A stretch of DNA of 40,044 nucleotides from an uncultured Parvularculaceae bacterium (GCA_947259375.1 CAMYLZ010000015.1:1-40044), one strand, 5' to 3'. Shown: positions 16,269 through 25,020, counted from the stretch's first letter. Notes: generated from the letters alone by a model not told the origin. Made by a program: numbers and translations.

Positions 16269-17179
16269 GACGGGTCCGCGGAAATTTGCGCTTCGGTCTT
16301 TGCGGTTGCGAGCGGGCGCCATTGCGGCGCGTCCTCGGTCAGCGCCATGGCGTGCCGGCGCAACGCAGCCGCAACGTCCTTGGGGTCGCCCTTCAGGGCC
16401 TCAGGTCCGATCGCCGGGCCGAACGTGATTTTGTAGGTCTTGTTTTTCTTGTTGAGAAGCTCGTGGAACAGCGTGATGTCGCGCAATTCCGGGTTCAGTT
16501 TCCAGAACAGATAGTAAAGCCGGGAATTGCGCATTTCGATATGCACCGGCACGATCGGGCAGTCATATTTGCGCGCGAAAATCGCCACTGACGGCAGCCA
16601 TTCCTGCTCGACCAGGCATTTTTGTTCCCCCATGAAGGCGAGCCGGCCAGAGGGAAACAAGACGACGCAGCGATCCGCTTTGAATGCTTTGACCGTGCTG
16701 GCGAGGGTTTCGCGTGAGCGCAGCATGGTGCGCTTTTCCTGCACCCATTCGACGGGAATGACGATGTCCTCCAGCCCCGGCGCGGCGCGAATGGCGTCGC
16801 GATTGGCGAAAAACGTCATATCCGGGCGGCGGGTTTTCAACACGTCATACATTGCGACGCCGTCGGAAATGCCGGTCGGATGGGTGGGGGCGACCAGCAC
16901 GCGGCCCGAGGCGGGCAAATGTTCGAGCCCTGAAACCTCGACACTGAGCGACAAAAGCGCACTGATATAGTCCATTACACCGTGTGCTGACAGGTCGGCG
17001 ATGGCGTCCGCCATTTTCACCGCGGATCTGTAGAGCAGGATTGGGTAAAGAACCGCCCGGTAAAGCGGCCACATGCGCGAGGCGAGGAGTTTTTGCGCGC
17101 GCTCTTCGATCAGCACGTCGACGATGTGCTTGCCCTTGCCTTGAGAGCGTTGTGAATTGTCGTCAGTGCGTGGGTGCAT
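16265..17179 (-). CDS. PlsC-like lysophospholipid acyltransferase
   Basis: A 304-residue member of the LPLAT superfamily, which transfers acyl chains to lysophospholipids or glycerol phosphate at the membrane. Visible blocks are LVAPTHPTGISDGVAMYD (acyl-acceptor motif), FFANRDAIRAAPGLEDIVIPV, VVLFPSGRLAFM (the F-P-x-G block) and CPIVPVHIEMRNSR. The histidine and aspartate of the first block are separated by five residues, not the usual four of HxxxxD. No membrane helix is obvious apart from a hydrophobic stretch near 40-53. Its stop overlaps the stop of the convergent ABC gene by 4 bp. Substrate not assignable. Confidence 0.82.
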   Translation of the reverse strand: MHPRTDDNSQRSQGKGKHIVDVLIEERAQKLLASRMWPLYRAVLYPILLYRSAVKMADAIADLSAHGVMDYISALLSLSVEVSGLEHLPASGRVLVAPTHPTGISDGVAMYDVLKTRRPDMTFFANRDAIRAAPGLEDIVIPVEWVQEKRTMLRSRETLASTVKAFKADRCVVLFPSGRLAFMGEQKCLVEQEWLPSVAIFARKYDCPIVPVHIEMRNSRLYYLFWKLNPELRDITLFHELLNKKNKTYKITFGPAIGPEALKGDPKDVAAALRRHAMALTEDAPQWRPLATAKTEAQISADPS

Positions 17180-17263
17180 GGGGCGAAGCTTTGACGCGCG
17201 TCATGCGCGCTTTCTCCCCGATACATACGCCGGTTCTACGGGCGATCAAATCCGCCGGCGCGG

Positions 17264-17515
17264 TCAAGACGACTGTTCGTGATCCTCGCGATATGGCTCG
17301 CTCGCCAGGTGCAAGGTCAAAAAGGCAGCCGCAATCATCAGCGCGACAGCCGCCGCGCCGCCGCCATTATTGCCGAGCCAGTTGCCGACAATGCACACCA
17401 GCGTAATCACCAGATATGGAGCCAAAGGAGGGTCTTCATGGCGAAACCGGACCAGAAACAGCCCCGCCGTCGCCACGAACAGCATCACAGACAAGAAGTC
17501 GAAAATCGATTCCAC
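17264..17515 (-). CDS. Small two-helix membrane protein (possibly XrtV-system accessory type)
   Basis: An 83-residue protein with two hydrophobic helices (about 5-23 and 32-46) and a third weakly hydrophobic stretch, AAAVALMIAAAFLTLHLA. A short RFRHEDPP linker lies between the first two, and YLVITLVCIVGNWLGNNGG follows. This layout resembles small alphaproteobacterial proteins annotated as XrtV sorting-system accessory protein. I recall that from memory of their general pattern only, and no exosortase is present here. The start is GTG at 17515 with GGGAG about 11 nt before it. Coding status is supported by the clean membrane topology. Confidence 0.6.
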   Translation of the reverse strand: MESIFDFLSVMLFVATAGLFLVRFRHEDPPLAPYLVITLVCIVGNWLGNNGGGAAAVALMIAAAFLTLHLASEPYREDHEQSS

Positions 17516-17603
17516 GTTGCACGTTCTCCCGGAACGGACCCTCGCACGCTCGTCTTTAACAACCCATTATGAGACATGGTTAACGCCGTTTCAGCTTGTA
17601 GTG

Positions 17604-17641
17604 CCGCTTTTCCCAGGTGGCTATTGCCGGCTTTTCCCGGT
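17604..17641. promoter_or_regulatory. Paired direct repeats in the pckA upstream region
   Basis: CCGCTTTTCCCAGGT (17604-17618) and CCGGCTTTTCCCGGT (17627-17641) are two near-identical boxes with starts 23 bp apart, upstream of the pckA leader hairpins. The arrangement is that of a tandem transcription-factor site. No known regulator is recognised. Confidence 0.4.
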
Positions 17642-17650
17642 ATGAGCGAA

Positions 17651-17700
17651 GGGCCTCAGGGCGGCAAAAAGCCGTCCGGGGCCCCTCATGATCGATGAGG
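17651..17700 (+). promoter_or_regulatory. Two-hairpin leader of pckA
   Basis: A strong hairpin pairs 17651-17665 with 17671-17684 around an AAAAA loop (about 14 bp with one bulged A and two G-T pairs). It abuts a second, smaller hairpin, CCTCAT / ATGAGG (17684-17689 and 17695-17700). The ribosome site GGGAGG and the pckA ATG follow directly. No T run follows, so it is not a plain terminator. Either transcript stability or translation control is possible. Confidence 0.5.
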
Positions 17701-17716
17701 ACTCGGGAGGAAATGA

Positions 17717-19330
17717 ATGAGCCTATCACTAACGGCGACGCCCGGCGGGGCGCGCTGCTTTGAACAATGCGCATCTGAAAATCTGACAAACCTCAACGCC
17801 GCGGCGCTCTATCAACTGGCCGTGGCGCGCGGCGAGGGGGAAATCGCCGCGGACGGCCCGCTGGCGGTCAAGACTGGCGAGCATACCGGTCGTTCGGCCC
17901 AGGACAAATTCATCGTCCGCCATCCGGAAATCGAAAACGACATCTGGTGGGACGCCAATGAGGCGATGTCGCCGGAGGCGTTCGACCGGCTGCATCGCGA
18001 CATGCTCGCCTATGCGTCCGGGCGCGACCTGATCTGCCAGGACCTCGCTGGCGGGGCCGACAAGACCTATGGCATCAAGGTGCGGGTGTTTACCGAATAT
18101 GCCTGGCATGGGCTCTTTATCCAGCATTTGCTGGTGCGCCCGCCGCTGGCCGAGCGCCCATCCGTCAGCGGCGCCGGCGAGCCGGATTTCACGATCGTCG
18201 ACCTGCCCGGTTTCGAGGCCGATCCGGAAATCCATGGCTGTCGCACCAAGACCGTGATCGCGGTCGATTTCGTCCGCCGCTTCGTTCTGATCGGCGGCAC
18301 GTCCTATGCCGGCGAGATGAAAAAATCGGTGTTTACGATCCTCAACTATCTGTTGCCGCAAAAAGGCGTCATGCCGATGCATTGCTCGGTCAATGTCGGC
18401 GCGGAAGACGACCCGGCGATCTTTTTCGGCCTTTCGGGCACCGGCAAGACGACGCTGTCGGCCGATCCGGCGCGCACGCTGATCGGCGATGACGAACATG
18501 GCTGGGGGCCGGATGGGCTCTTCAATTTCGAAGGCGGCTGCTATGCGAAGATGATCCGGCTGTCGGCCAGCGCCGAGCCGGAAATCTATGCGACGACCAA
18601 ACGCTTCGGCACGGTGCTCGAAAATGTCGTCATGGATCCGGCGACGCGCACGCTCGATCTTGACGATGCAAGCCTTGCGGAGAATTCGCGCGGCGCCTAT
18701 CCGATCCATTATATTCCGAACGCCAGCAGGACGGGCGTTACGACCCATCCCAAAAACATTATCATGCTGACATGCGATGCGTTTGGCGTGATGCCGCCAA
18801 TCGCCCGGCTGACCCCGGCGCAGGCCATGTATATGTTCCTGTCGGGCTACACCGCCAAAGTCGCGGGGACGGAAAAAGGGCTGGGCAAGGATCCGGAAGC
18901 AACCTTTTCAACCTGCTTCGGCGCGCCCTTCATGCCGCGTCACCCATCCGAATATGGCGCGCTTTTGGGCCGCCTGATCGACACGCATGGGGTTTCGTGC
19001 TGGCTGGTTTCAACTGGCTGGACCGGCGGGCCGCACGGGGTTGGCGCGCGGATGCCGATCAAGGCGACGCGGGCGCTGTTGTCGGCGGCGCTGTCGGGCG
19101 CGCTCAATGATGCCCCGATGCGGGCCGACCCGGTATTCGGTTTCGAGACTCCGGCCGATGCGCCTGGCGTCGATGCGCGGATATTGGATCCGCGCGCGAC
19201 ATGGGCGGATGGCGCGGCCTATGACGCGCAGGCCGCAAAGCTCGCCGCGATGTTCATCGACAATTTCAAGGTCTACGAGCCTTATGTCGATGATGCGGTC
19301 AAGGCGGCGGGGCCGCGCCGCGCCGGTTAA
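17717..19330 (+). CDS. pckA: Phosphoenolpyruvate carboxykinase (ATP)
   Basis: PckA converts oxaloacetate and ATP to phosphoenolpyruvate and CO2, the entry to gluconeogenesis. The 537-residue protein has the family's normal length. Recognisable blocks are [15 protein letters not shown] near 50-65, the oxaloacetate-binding [13 protein letters not shown], and [16 protein letters not shown]. The kinase loop [14 protein letters not shown] sits at about 238-251, followed by LIGDDEHGW (metal site), [10 protein letters not shown] and [12 protein letters not shown] at 17717 follows GGGAGGAA at good spacing. It is flanked by a structured leader and a strong terminator, so it is a single-gene transcript. 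Confidence 0.98.
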   Translation: MSLSLTATPGGARCFEQCASENLTNLNAAALYQLAVARGEGEIAADGPLAVKTGEHTGRSAQDKFIVRHPEIENDIWWDANEAMSPEAFDRLHRDMLAYASGRDLICQDLAGGADKTYGIKVRVFTEYAWHGLFIQHLLVRPPLAERPSVSGAGEPDFTIVDLPGFEADPEIHGCRTKTVIAVDFVRRFVLIGGTSYAGEMKKSVFTILNYLLPQKGVMPMHCSVNVGAEDDPAIFFGLSGTGKTTLSADPARTLIGDDEHGWGPDGLFNFEGGCYAKMIRLSASAEPEIYATTKRFGTVLENVVMDPATRTLDLDDASLAENSRGAYPIHYIPNASRTGVTTHPKNIIMLTCDAFGVMPPIARLTPAQAMYMFLSGYTAKVAGTEKGLGKDPEATFSTCFGAPFMPRHPSEYGALLGRLIDTHGVSCWLVSTGWTGGPHGVGARMPIKATRALLSAALSGALNDAPMRADPVFGFETPADAPGVDARILDPRATWADGAAYDAQAAKLAAMFIDNFKVYEPYVDDAVKAAGPRRAG

Positions 19331-19350
19331 CACGCGCTCTTGCAGGAAAG

Positions 19351-19388
19351 AAAAAACGGCGGCCCTCGCAAAGGCCGCCGTTTTTTTT
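19351..19388. terminator. Bidirectional intrinsic terminator between pckA and grpE
   Basis: CGGCGGCC (19357-19364) pairs with GGCCGCCG (19373-19380) across an 8-nt loop. Six A precede the stem and eight T follow it. With A on one side and T on the other it can end pckA transcripts rightward and grpE transcripts leftward. Confidence 0.93.
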
Positions 19389-19430
19389 GAGCATGAAGGC
19401 TGGGTTGAAGCGCGCTAGCGCTGATTGGGC

Positions 19431-20057
19431 CTAGACTGTCGTGTCGACGCGCGGGCCGGCGCTGTCATCGCCCGCGCCGCCATTATCACCCGGACCGCTT
19501 GAGACCGTGACCATGGCCGCGCGCAACACGCGCTCGCCAATGGTGAAGCCGGCTTGCGCGACGTCAACCACATGGCCGGCGGGAATGTCTGCATGCGGAA
19601 CTTGCGCGACCGCTTGATGCAGGTTGGGATCGAATTTCTCGCCGGCGGGCGACACCCGCGTCACGCCGTGGCGCGCGAGCGTAGCGAGCAATTCCTTTTC
19701 GGTCATGCGCAGCCCGTCGACCAGCCCGCCAACCGAAGCGTCGTCGCTTTCGCTGGCATGGCTGAGCGCCCGTTCGAAATTGTCGAGCACGCCGATCAGA
19801 TCGCGGGCGAAGCCGGAAATGGCGTAACGGCCCGCATCGGCTTTTTCGCGCTCGGCGCGGCGGCGGGTGTTTTCAAGCTCCGCCGCCATCCGCAAGATGC
19901 GGTCATTCAACTCGTCGATCTTTCCCTGCGCCGCCGCGCGAACGACCTCGACCGCCGCGTCAGGAGACAAGTCCGCCTCGTCTTCTTCGTTCAAATGCTC
20001 AGGGTCGTCGAAAAGATCATTATCGGCGCCGGACGTGGAATCGTGATGGTCACTCAT
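19431..20057 (-). CDS. grpE: GrpE, nucleotide exchange factor for DnaK
   Basis: GrpE releases ADP from DnaK in the Hsp70 cycle. The 208-residue protein has an acidic disordered N-terminus and a long helix, IDELNDRILRMAAELENTRRR, running to about 75. Then come FARDLIGVLDNFERAL, GLRMTEKELLATLARHGV and the family signature F-D-P-N-L-H-Q-A-V, with VAQAGFTIGERVLRAAMVTV closing the beta domain. Normal length for the class. hrcA precedes it on the same strand with a 58-bp gap, the usual alphaproteobacterial hrcA-grpE order. dnaK and dnaJ are not in the window. Confidence 0.97.
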   Translation of the reverse strand: MSDHHDSTSGADNDLFDDPEHLNEEDEADLSPDAAVEVVRAAAQGKIDELNDRILRMAAELENTRRRAEREKADAGRYAISGFARDLIGVLDNFERALSHASESDDASVGGLVDGLRMTEKELLATLARHGVTRVSPAGEKFDPNLHQAVAQVPHADIPAGHVVDVAQAGFTIGERVLRAAMVTVSSGPGDNGGAGDDSAGPRVDTTV

Positions 20058-20115
20058 GAGGACTTCGCTATTTGTCGGGAAACTGTGTCGAAGGGCATTT
20101 ACGTGTCCCGGCGGC

Positions 20116-21141
20116 TTATTTCAACATCCGTGAGAGGACTTCGGCGGTATAATCGACGATCGGCACGACCCGCGCATAATTCAGCCGCGTCGGCCCGATA
20201 ATCCCCAAAACGCCCACAATCTGGCGCTTTGCATCGCGATAGGGCGCGCAAATGACCGACGAACCGGAAAGCGAAAACAGCCGATTTTCCGAGCCGATAA
20301 ACACCCTGACGCCTTCGCCGTCGCGCGCAGCGGTCAGCAGGTCGATGACGTCGCGCTTGCTTTCAAGGTCGTCGAGCAGCATGCGCACGCGCTCGATATC
20401 CTGCGCCGATTCGTCGAGCAAATGTCCCCGCCCGCGCACCACCATGGTCCAGTCGCCGTCGCCGGACATATCGGCGACGCCGGCGCGCACCAATCGCGAG
20501 GTCAGCGCGTCCAGCTCCGCCTGGTTTGCGTCAATCTCGGCGAGAATGCTGGCGCGGGTCTGTGAAAGCGTGCGCCCGCGCAGGCGGGCGTTGAGATAAT
20601 TGCCGGCGGCGATCAGCGATGATGACGGCAAATCGTCGGGCGCCGTGATGACGCGGTTCTCGACCCGTCCGTCCTCGAACACCAGCACCACCAGGGCCTG
20701 TCCGGGGCTGGTTCGAACAAACTCGATCTGGCGCAGCGGCGCGTCCGATTTTTGGGTGACGATCAGGCTTGCCGAGCGCGTCAGGCCTGAAAGGCGCGCA
20801 GCCGCCGCTTCGAGCAACGTATCCGCGCTGTCCGTTTCGGCTTCGGATTCGATTGCGCGGCGTTCTTCCGGGGTAAGGTCGCCGACCTGCATCAACCCGT
20901 CCACAAACAGCCGCAGGCCGAGTTCCGTCGGCAGCCGCCCGGCGGAGATATGCGGCGCATGCAAAAGCCCGAGATCAGTGAGGTCCGCCATGACATTGCG
21001 CACGGTGGCGGCGGAGACTTCGATGCCGCTGTCATGGCTCAGCGTGCGCGAGCCGACGGGCTCGCCCGTGGCGAGATAGGTCTCCACCAGGCGGCGGAAA
21101 ATCTCCTGCGAGCGTTCGTCGATATCGGTTAACGCAATCAT
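20116..21141 (-). CDS. hrcA: Heat-inducible transcription repressor HrcA
   Basis: HrcA represses chaperone operons through the CIRCE inverted repeat. The 341-residue product has the N-terminal winged helix with YLATGEPVGSRTLSHDSGIEVSAATVRNVMADLTDLG, then LLHAPHISAGRLPTELGLRLFVD. The C-terminal GAF-like domain includes YRDAKRQIVGVLGIIGPTRLNYARVVPIVDYTA, the family end block. It lies upstream of grpE on the minus strand and divergent from rph. I looked for a CIRCE element (TTAGCACTC-N9-GAGTGCTAA) near its start and in the hrcA-grpE gap and found none, so it may act on sites outside the window. Confidence 0.97.
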   Translation of the reverse strand: MIALTDIDERSQEIFRRLVETYLATGEPVGSRTLSHDSGIEVSAATVRNVMADLTDLGLLHAPHISAGRLPTELGLRLFVDGLMQVGDLTPEERRAIESEAETDSADTLLEAAAARLSGLTRSASLIVTQKSDAPLRQIEFVRTSPGQALVVLVFEDGRVENRVITAPDDLPSSSLIAAGNYLNARLRGRTLSQTRASILAEIDANQAELDALTSRLVRAGVADMSGDGDWTMVVRGRGHLLDESAQDIERVRMLLDDLESKRDVIDLLTAARDGEGVRVFIGSENRLFSLSGSSVICAPYRDAKRQIVGVLGIIGPTRLNYARVVPIVDYTAEVLSRMLK

Positions 21142-21352
21142 GTTCAGTGGCTATTCTCGCTCGGCGCTTGATCGCCGGTGTCGTTAAAACAAGAAATAAG
21201 CCAAGTCGCTCGCCGGACAAGCCCGATTGCCGGCGGGTTTTCGCGCCGCGCCCCGCGCCGCGCCGGAAATCGCGACCGGAATTCGGTCGACATATGCGCG
21301 TCCGGAGCGCTAGGAAGGCGCAAAACCCCATTCCCCCTTAGGAGACATCTGC

Positions 21353-22063
21353 ATGAGACCGTCCGGCCGCGCCTTCAACGAGCTTCGCCCCGTTTCTTTC
21401 GAAACGGGCTTCACCCGGCATGCGGAGGGCTCGTGTCTCGTCCGGTTCGGCGACACCCATGTCTTGTGCACCGCAAGCTGGGATGAAACCACGCCGCCCT
21501 GGCTGCGCGGCGCCGGGCGCGGGTGGGTGACGGCGGAATATGGCATGCTGCCCCGCTCGACCCATGATCGCATGCGCCGCGAGGCGAAAAACGGCCAGTC
21601 CGGGCGCACGCAGGAAATCCAGCGGTTGATCGGCCGCTCGCTGCGGGCGGTGGTCGATCTCAAGGCGCTGGGGGAGCGCCAGATCCTGATCGACTGCGAT
21701 GTGCTGCAAGCCGATGGCGGCACCCGCACGGCGTCGATCACCGGCGCTTGGGTGGCGATGAACCAGGCCTGCCGCTGGGCGCTCGAACAGGGGATCATCA
21801 AGTCGAATCCGGTGCGCGAACGGGTCGCGGCGATCTCCTGCGGTCTTGTCGCCGGCGCGCCGGCGCTCGATCTCGATTATGACGAGGACTCAACCGCTCA
21901 GGCTGACGCCAATTTCGTCATTACCGGCGCGGGCGGGCTTGTCGAAATCCAGGCGACGGCGGAGGGCGATCCGTTTACGGATGAACAATTCCAGGCGCTG
22001 CTGGGGCTCGCCAAGGCGGGCTGTACGGAACTGTCCGAACGGCAAGGCGCGCTGTTCGAATAG
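21353..22063 (+). CDS. rph: Ribonuclease PH
   Basis: RNase PH trims tRNA 3' ends by phosphorolysis. The 236-residue protein begins [20 protein letters not shown]. It includes [44 protein letters not shown] (phosphate-binding arginines), DADGGT-like [16 protein letters not shown] and [17 protein letters not shown]. Size and order of blocks are normal. The ATG at 21353 follows AGGAG at 7-8 nt. Its pairing with divergent hrcA is the conserved alphaproteobacterial context. Confidence 0.98.
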   Translation: MRPSGRAFNELRPVSFETGFTRHAEGSCLVRFGDTHVLCTASWDETTPPWLRGAGRGWVTAEYGMLPRSTHDRMRREAKNGQSGRTQEIQRLIGRSLRAVVDLKALGERQILIDCDVLQADGGTRTASITGAWVAMNQACRWALEQGIIKSNPVRERVAAISCGLVAGAPALDLDYDEDSTAQADANFVITGAGGLVEIQATAEGDPFTDEQFQALLGLAKAGCTELSERQGALFE

Positions 22064-22083
22064 GGCGCGTGCTGAACCTAATT

Positions 22084-22111
22084 TGCGTAGCCCCTAAACA
22101 GTGCTAGAAAT
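22084..22111 (+). promoter_or_regulatory. Candidate promoter for the MscS-family gene
   Basis: TTGCGT (22084-22089) and TAGAAA (22106-22111) are 16 bp apart, 31 bp before the ATG at 22142. Read by eye against the sigma-70 consensus. Confidence 0.35.
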
Positions 22112-22141
22112 AATGCGCCCGACCTTAGCCGGGGAGCGCAG

Positions 22142-23755
22142 ATGCAAAACCATGAGCCGGGGGCGGTTTCATCACCGTCGCCGCAAGACCCGCCTTCTCA
22201 ACAATTGGCATCGTATCAGACTGATGCGCATCAGACCGGTGCGTATCAGGCAAGTGCGCAACAGCCGCATATGCAGCAAGCGGATAGTTTATCGCCGGGC
22301 GTGCTCCCATCAGCCGGGCCGGATTTGGGCGTTCCGGCGCCGGCCGTACAAGATCAGGGCGCGGGCGGCGGGCCGGACGAGCTGGAAGACGAGCTGATTA
22401 ATGTCGAGGGCGTCGAGGCGTGGCTGCAAGGCTTGTGGGAGAACCTGCAAGGTCAAATGTTCACCCTCGGCGTCGCCATCGAGGCGGCGATTTTATTTGC
22501 GGCGATCGCGCCGGCAGCGCTGTTCGGCCCGCAATTGCGTAAACTTATTCAAAAACAGATCGCTCCGCGCGCGCCTTACGGCGTCTTGCGCCGCGGCGCC
22601 AACGCCTTCGCCCATCTTGCGACGCCGATCGCGCTTTACGTCGTCTTGCAAATCGCCGTCGCGGGCCTCAATGCGGCGCAAAGTTCAACCGCGCTGATCT
22701 CCGGCGGCGTCAGCCTGTTGACGGCGTGGATCGTCATTCGCCTGGTGACGCTGGTGATCCGCTCGCCATTCTGGTCGAGCTTCGCGTTTTATGTCGCCTG
22801 GCCGATCGCCGCCCTCGACGCATTCGGGGTTCTCGATGACGTGGTGCGCCAGCTCGATGCATTCTCGGCGCCGATCGGCGGCGGGGAAGGCGGTGTGCAG
22901 CAGCGCTTTTCGGCGCTCGATCTTGTGCGCACGGTGTTTGTCTTCGGCGTGCTCTTCTGGGGCGCGCGCTTGCTCAATGCATTGATCACCGGGCGGATCA
23001 ACGCAATTGACGAGCTGACGGTTTCCTTCAAGGCGTTGCTGTCGAAAATCCTCGATGTGCTGCTTCCGGTCATCGCGCTGGTGGCGGCGTTGCAGATTGT
23101 CGGCTTTCCATTCGGGACGCTGGCGATCTTCGGCGGCGCGGTCGGGCTCGGCATCGGCCTCGGCATGCAGCGCACCGTGTCGAATTTCTTCGCCGGCTTC
23201 ACCCTGATCGCCGACAAGTCGATCAAGCCGGGCGACGTCATCGAAATCGACGGGGCATATGGCTGGGTGACGCAAATGAATGCGCGATACGTATCGCTGC
23301 GCACCCGCGACGGGCAGGCGCATCTCGTGCCTAATGACCGATTCATTGAAGAAGGCGTCGTCAATTGGTCGCATGAAGATCGCGTGGTCCGCCTGCACGC
23401 GCCGTTCGGCATTACCTATGGCACGCGCGATTTGCGCGGGCTGGCGCGCTGCGCCGAAGAAACCGCGCTCAGCGTCGACCGGGTTTTGAAAAGCCCGGCG
23501 CCGCGCTGCAATCTGATGGAGTTTGGCGACAGCTCGATTAATTTCGATTTGCGGTTCTGGATCAGCGATCCGGCGAACGGCACCAATAATGTGCGCAGCG
23601 ACGTCATGATGGCGATCTGGGATCTTCTACATGAAATGAACATCGAAGTGCCTTTCCCGCAGCGCGATCTGCATATCAAATCGGCCCCGGAAGGGTTTCG
23701 GATGACCGCCGAGACCCGCGAGACTGCGGCATCAAAGCGCCGTGAGAATGAGTAA
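22142..23755 (+). CDS. MscS-family mechanosensitive ion channel with Gln-rich N-terminus
   Basis: A 537-residue small-conductance-type channel protein that would open under membrane tension to release solutes. The first 85 residues are hydrophilic and Gln/His/Pro-rich, with three 5-residue repeats (YQTDA, HQTGA, YQASA). Membrane helices follow at about 108-128, 155-175, 183-203, 210-230, 262-282 and 300-325. The pore helix and its sequel are GGAVGLGIGLGMQRTVSNFFAGF, with the Gly/Ala packing of MscS TM3. The beta domain then starts with LIADKSIKPGDVIEID and goes on to LVPNDRFIEEGVVNWS. ATG at 22142 follows GGGGAG. Extra helices put it in the larger YbdG/MscM-like group; gating partner unknown. 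Confidence 0.92.
   Translation: MQNHEPGAVSSPSPQDPPSQQLASYQTDAHQTGAYQASAQQPHMQQADSLSPGVLPSAGPDLGVPAPAVQDQGAGGGPDELEDELINVEGVEAWLQGLWENLQGQMFTLGVAIEAAILFAAIAPAALFGPQLRKLIQKQIAPRAPYGVLRRGANAFAHLATPIALYVVLQIAVAGLNAAQSSTALISGGVSLLTAWIVIRLVTLVIRSPFWSSFAFYVAWPIAALDAFGVLDDVVRQLDAFSAPIGGGEGGVQQRFSALDLVRTVFVFGVLFWGARLLNALITGRINAIDELTVSFKALLSKILDVLLPVIALVAALQIVGFPFGTLAIFGGAVGLGIGLGMQRTVSNFFAGFTLIADKSIKPGDVIEIDGAYGWVTQMNARYVSLRTRDGQAHLVPNDRFIEEGVVNWSHEDRVVRLHAPFGITYGTRDLRGLARCAEETALSVDRVLKSPAPRCNLMEFGDSSINFDLRFWISDPANGTNNVRSDVMMAIWDLLHEMNIEVPFPQRDLHIKSAPEGFRMTAETRETAASKRRENE
22214..22258. repeat. 15-nt in-frame tandem repeat in the MscS N-terminus
   Basis: Three 15-nt units (22214-22228, 22229-22243, 22244-22258) on codon boundaries encode YQTDA, HQTGA and YQASA. 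The shared core is ATCAG, four to five variable bases, then TGCG. Confidence 0.75.
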
Positions 23756-23773
23756 GGCTCAGTGAATGCGCCG

Positions 23774-23801
23774 TTGCGGCGGCCCGCCGCCGGGGTATAC
23801 T
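23774..23801 (+). promoter_or_regulatory. Candidate promoter for the lipoprotein gene
   Basis: TTGCGG (23774-23779) and TATACT (23796-23801) with a 16-bp spacer lie 55 bp before the ATG at 23857. The -10 box is near perfect. The spacer itself is a GC palindrome. Confidence 0.45.
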
Positions 23802-23856
23802 CGCGGGCGAGGCGTTGAACACAAAGCATGGGCCGGGGCGGCCGGGAGAATGTCTT

Positions 23857-24411
23857 ATGTACCGATTACTGACGCTAGGCGGAGCCGCGCTCCTACTTGC
23901 CGCGTGCGCAACCGCAACACCATACGGGCCGGCGGAGCGGGCTGGCGGTTACGGGTTTTCCGACCAGCGCATTGAGGAAAATCGCTATCGCATTACGTTT
24001 CGCGGCAATTCTCTGACCGGGCGCGAGACGGTCGAGAACTCGCTGCTTTTCCGCGCCGCGGAGCTGACGGTGGAACGCGGTTTTGACTATTTCATCATGG
24101 TCGAAAATGAAACCGAGGCCAATAAGAGCTATCGCAGCTCGGCGCCGGCGTTTTACGGCCGCTATGGCTACGGCTACCCGTTCCATCGGCCTTATTATGC
24201 GTTTCCCTATTACGCTTACGGGTTTGGTTGGGGCTATCCTTATAGCGATTATTCCGCACGCGAAGTGACGCGTTATTCAGCGGTGGCGTTTGTCGCTATG
24301 TATCGCGGCGAAAAGCCGGCGGATAACCCGCAGGCCTTTAATGCGCGCGATGTCATGGACAATCTCGGACCGGTCGTGTTGGGCGATCCGCAAGAGCGCG
24401 CGGGCTATTAG
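23857..24411 (+). CDS. CC0125/CC1285-family lipoprotein
   Basis: A 184-residue secreted lipoprotein of a family first noted in Caulobacter; function unknown. The signal peptide MYRLLTLGGAALLLAAC ends in a clear lipobox (LLAAC, cysteine at about 17). The mature part has YRITFRGNSLTGRETVENSLLFRAAELT, a conserved hydrophilic fold block that includes ERGFDYFIMVE. A Tyr/Gly/Phe-rich aromatic stretch follows at about 100-140, then a short C-terminal domain. I chose ATG at 23857, 7-9 nt after GGGAG, because it starts the signal peptide. The upstream ATG at 23815 would bury it. Confidence 0.88.
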   Translation: MYRLLTLGGAALLLAACATATPYGPAERAGGYGFSDQRIEENRYRITFRGNSLTGRETVENSLLFRAAELTVERGFDYFIMVENETEANKSYRSSAPAFYGRYGYGYPFHRPYYAFPYYAYGFGWGYPYSDYSAREVTRYSAVAFVAMYRGEKPADNPQAFNARDVMDNLGPVVLGDPQERAGY

Positions 24412-24414
24412 GCG

Positions 24415-25020
24415 TCAGACGGCGCGCAGCGCCGTTGCTTTTCCGGTTCCGCCCTTGCCGGCGGCCAGGGCGGCGGCGTCGTCATAAACGACGACGAAGC
24501 CGCGCGAAGTGTGCCGCAGCACAACGCCGCGTTTGCGTCCAATGTGGATCGAAGCGCCGACCGGCGGACGGCGCGAGGCGTCAACCGAAACCCCGTTCAC
24601 GGAAGTGTCGACAATCTTGACCATCAAGGATGCGCCGTTTTCCAGTCGGCAAATGGAGCGTGCATCTTTGCCGGGATGGCGCGGCGAGCGCCGCCGGTCG
24701 CCCAGTCCCGCGGCGAAGTCTGGATTGGCGCACAGCATTAATTGCTCGATCAGAATGGAGCGGCGCCGGCGCGACAGCAGGAACGACATCGCGAACCCGT
24801 CCGGAAAGATGCGCGCCACCGTGCCTTCGATGATATCAAGGCCCTCGATGGTCACTATCGCGGCGTCGCCAGGCGCCGGGCTGGCGTCGCAAATCAGCGC
24901 CATGTCGCCAGGCGAAATGTTCAATAACCGGCCGTCGCGTTCGTCGCTTGCATTAATCGTGACCCGCGCCGGCAGGTTGAGGCCGATCCGCCGGTAACGT
25001 CGAGCATCTGTCTTGAACAT
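24415..25020 (-). CDS. Tandem PilZ-domain protein
   Basis: PilZ domains bind cyclic di-GMP through an RxxxR motif and a [D/N]xSxxG motif. The 201-residue product has two such halves. The second (about 107-200) is complete, with RRRSPRHP and DTSVNGVSV. The first (about 7-100) has RRYRRIGLNLPARV, but its second motif reads NISPGD, one residue short, so it is likely degenerate. No enzyme or membrane domain is attached, so it would work as a small c-di-GMP-responsive adaptor. The stop lies 3 bp from the stop of the convergent lipoprotein gene. It diverges from the S9 peptidase gene. Confidence 0.85.
   Translation of the reverse strand: MFKTDARRYRRIGLNLPARVTINASDERDGRLLNISPGDMALICDASPAPGDAAIVTIEGLDIIEGTVARIFPDGFAMSFLLSRRRRSILIEQLMLCANPDFAAGLGDRRRSPRHPGKDARSICRLENGASLMVKIVDTSVNGVSVDASRRPPVGASIHIGRKRGVVLRHTSRGFVVVYDDAAALAAGKGGTGKATALRAV

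Noticed and set aside
17729-18748. 339-residue minus-strand open frame
   Set aside because: Antisense of pckA; open only because of high G+C codon bias.
21142-21352. CIRCE element for HrcA between hrcA and rph
   Set aside because: Looked for TTAGCACTC-N9-GAGTGCTAA and close variants in this gap and before grpE; none present.
22685-23412. Two overlapping minus-strand open frames of over 200 residues
   Set aside because: Antisense of the MscS gene in two frames; Arg/His-rich and Ser/Thr-rich composition without motifs.
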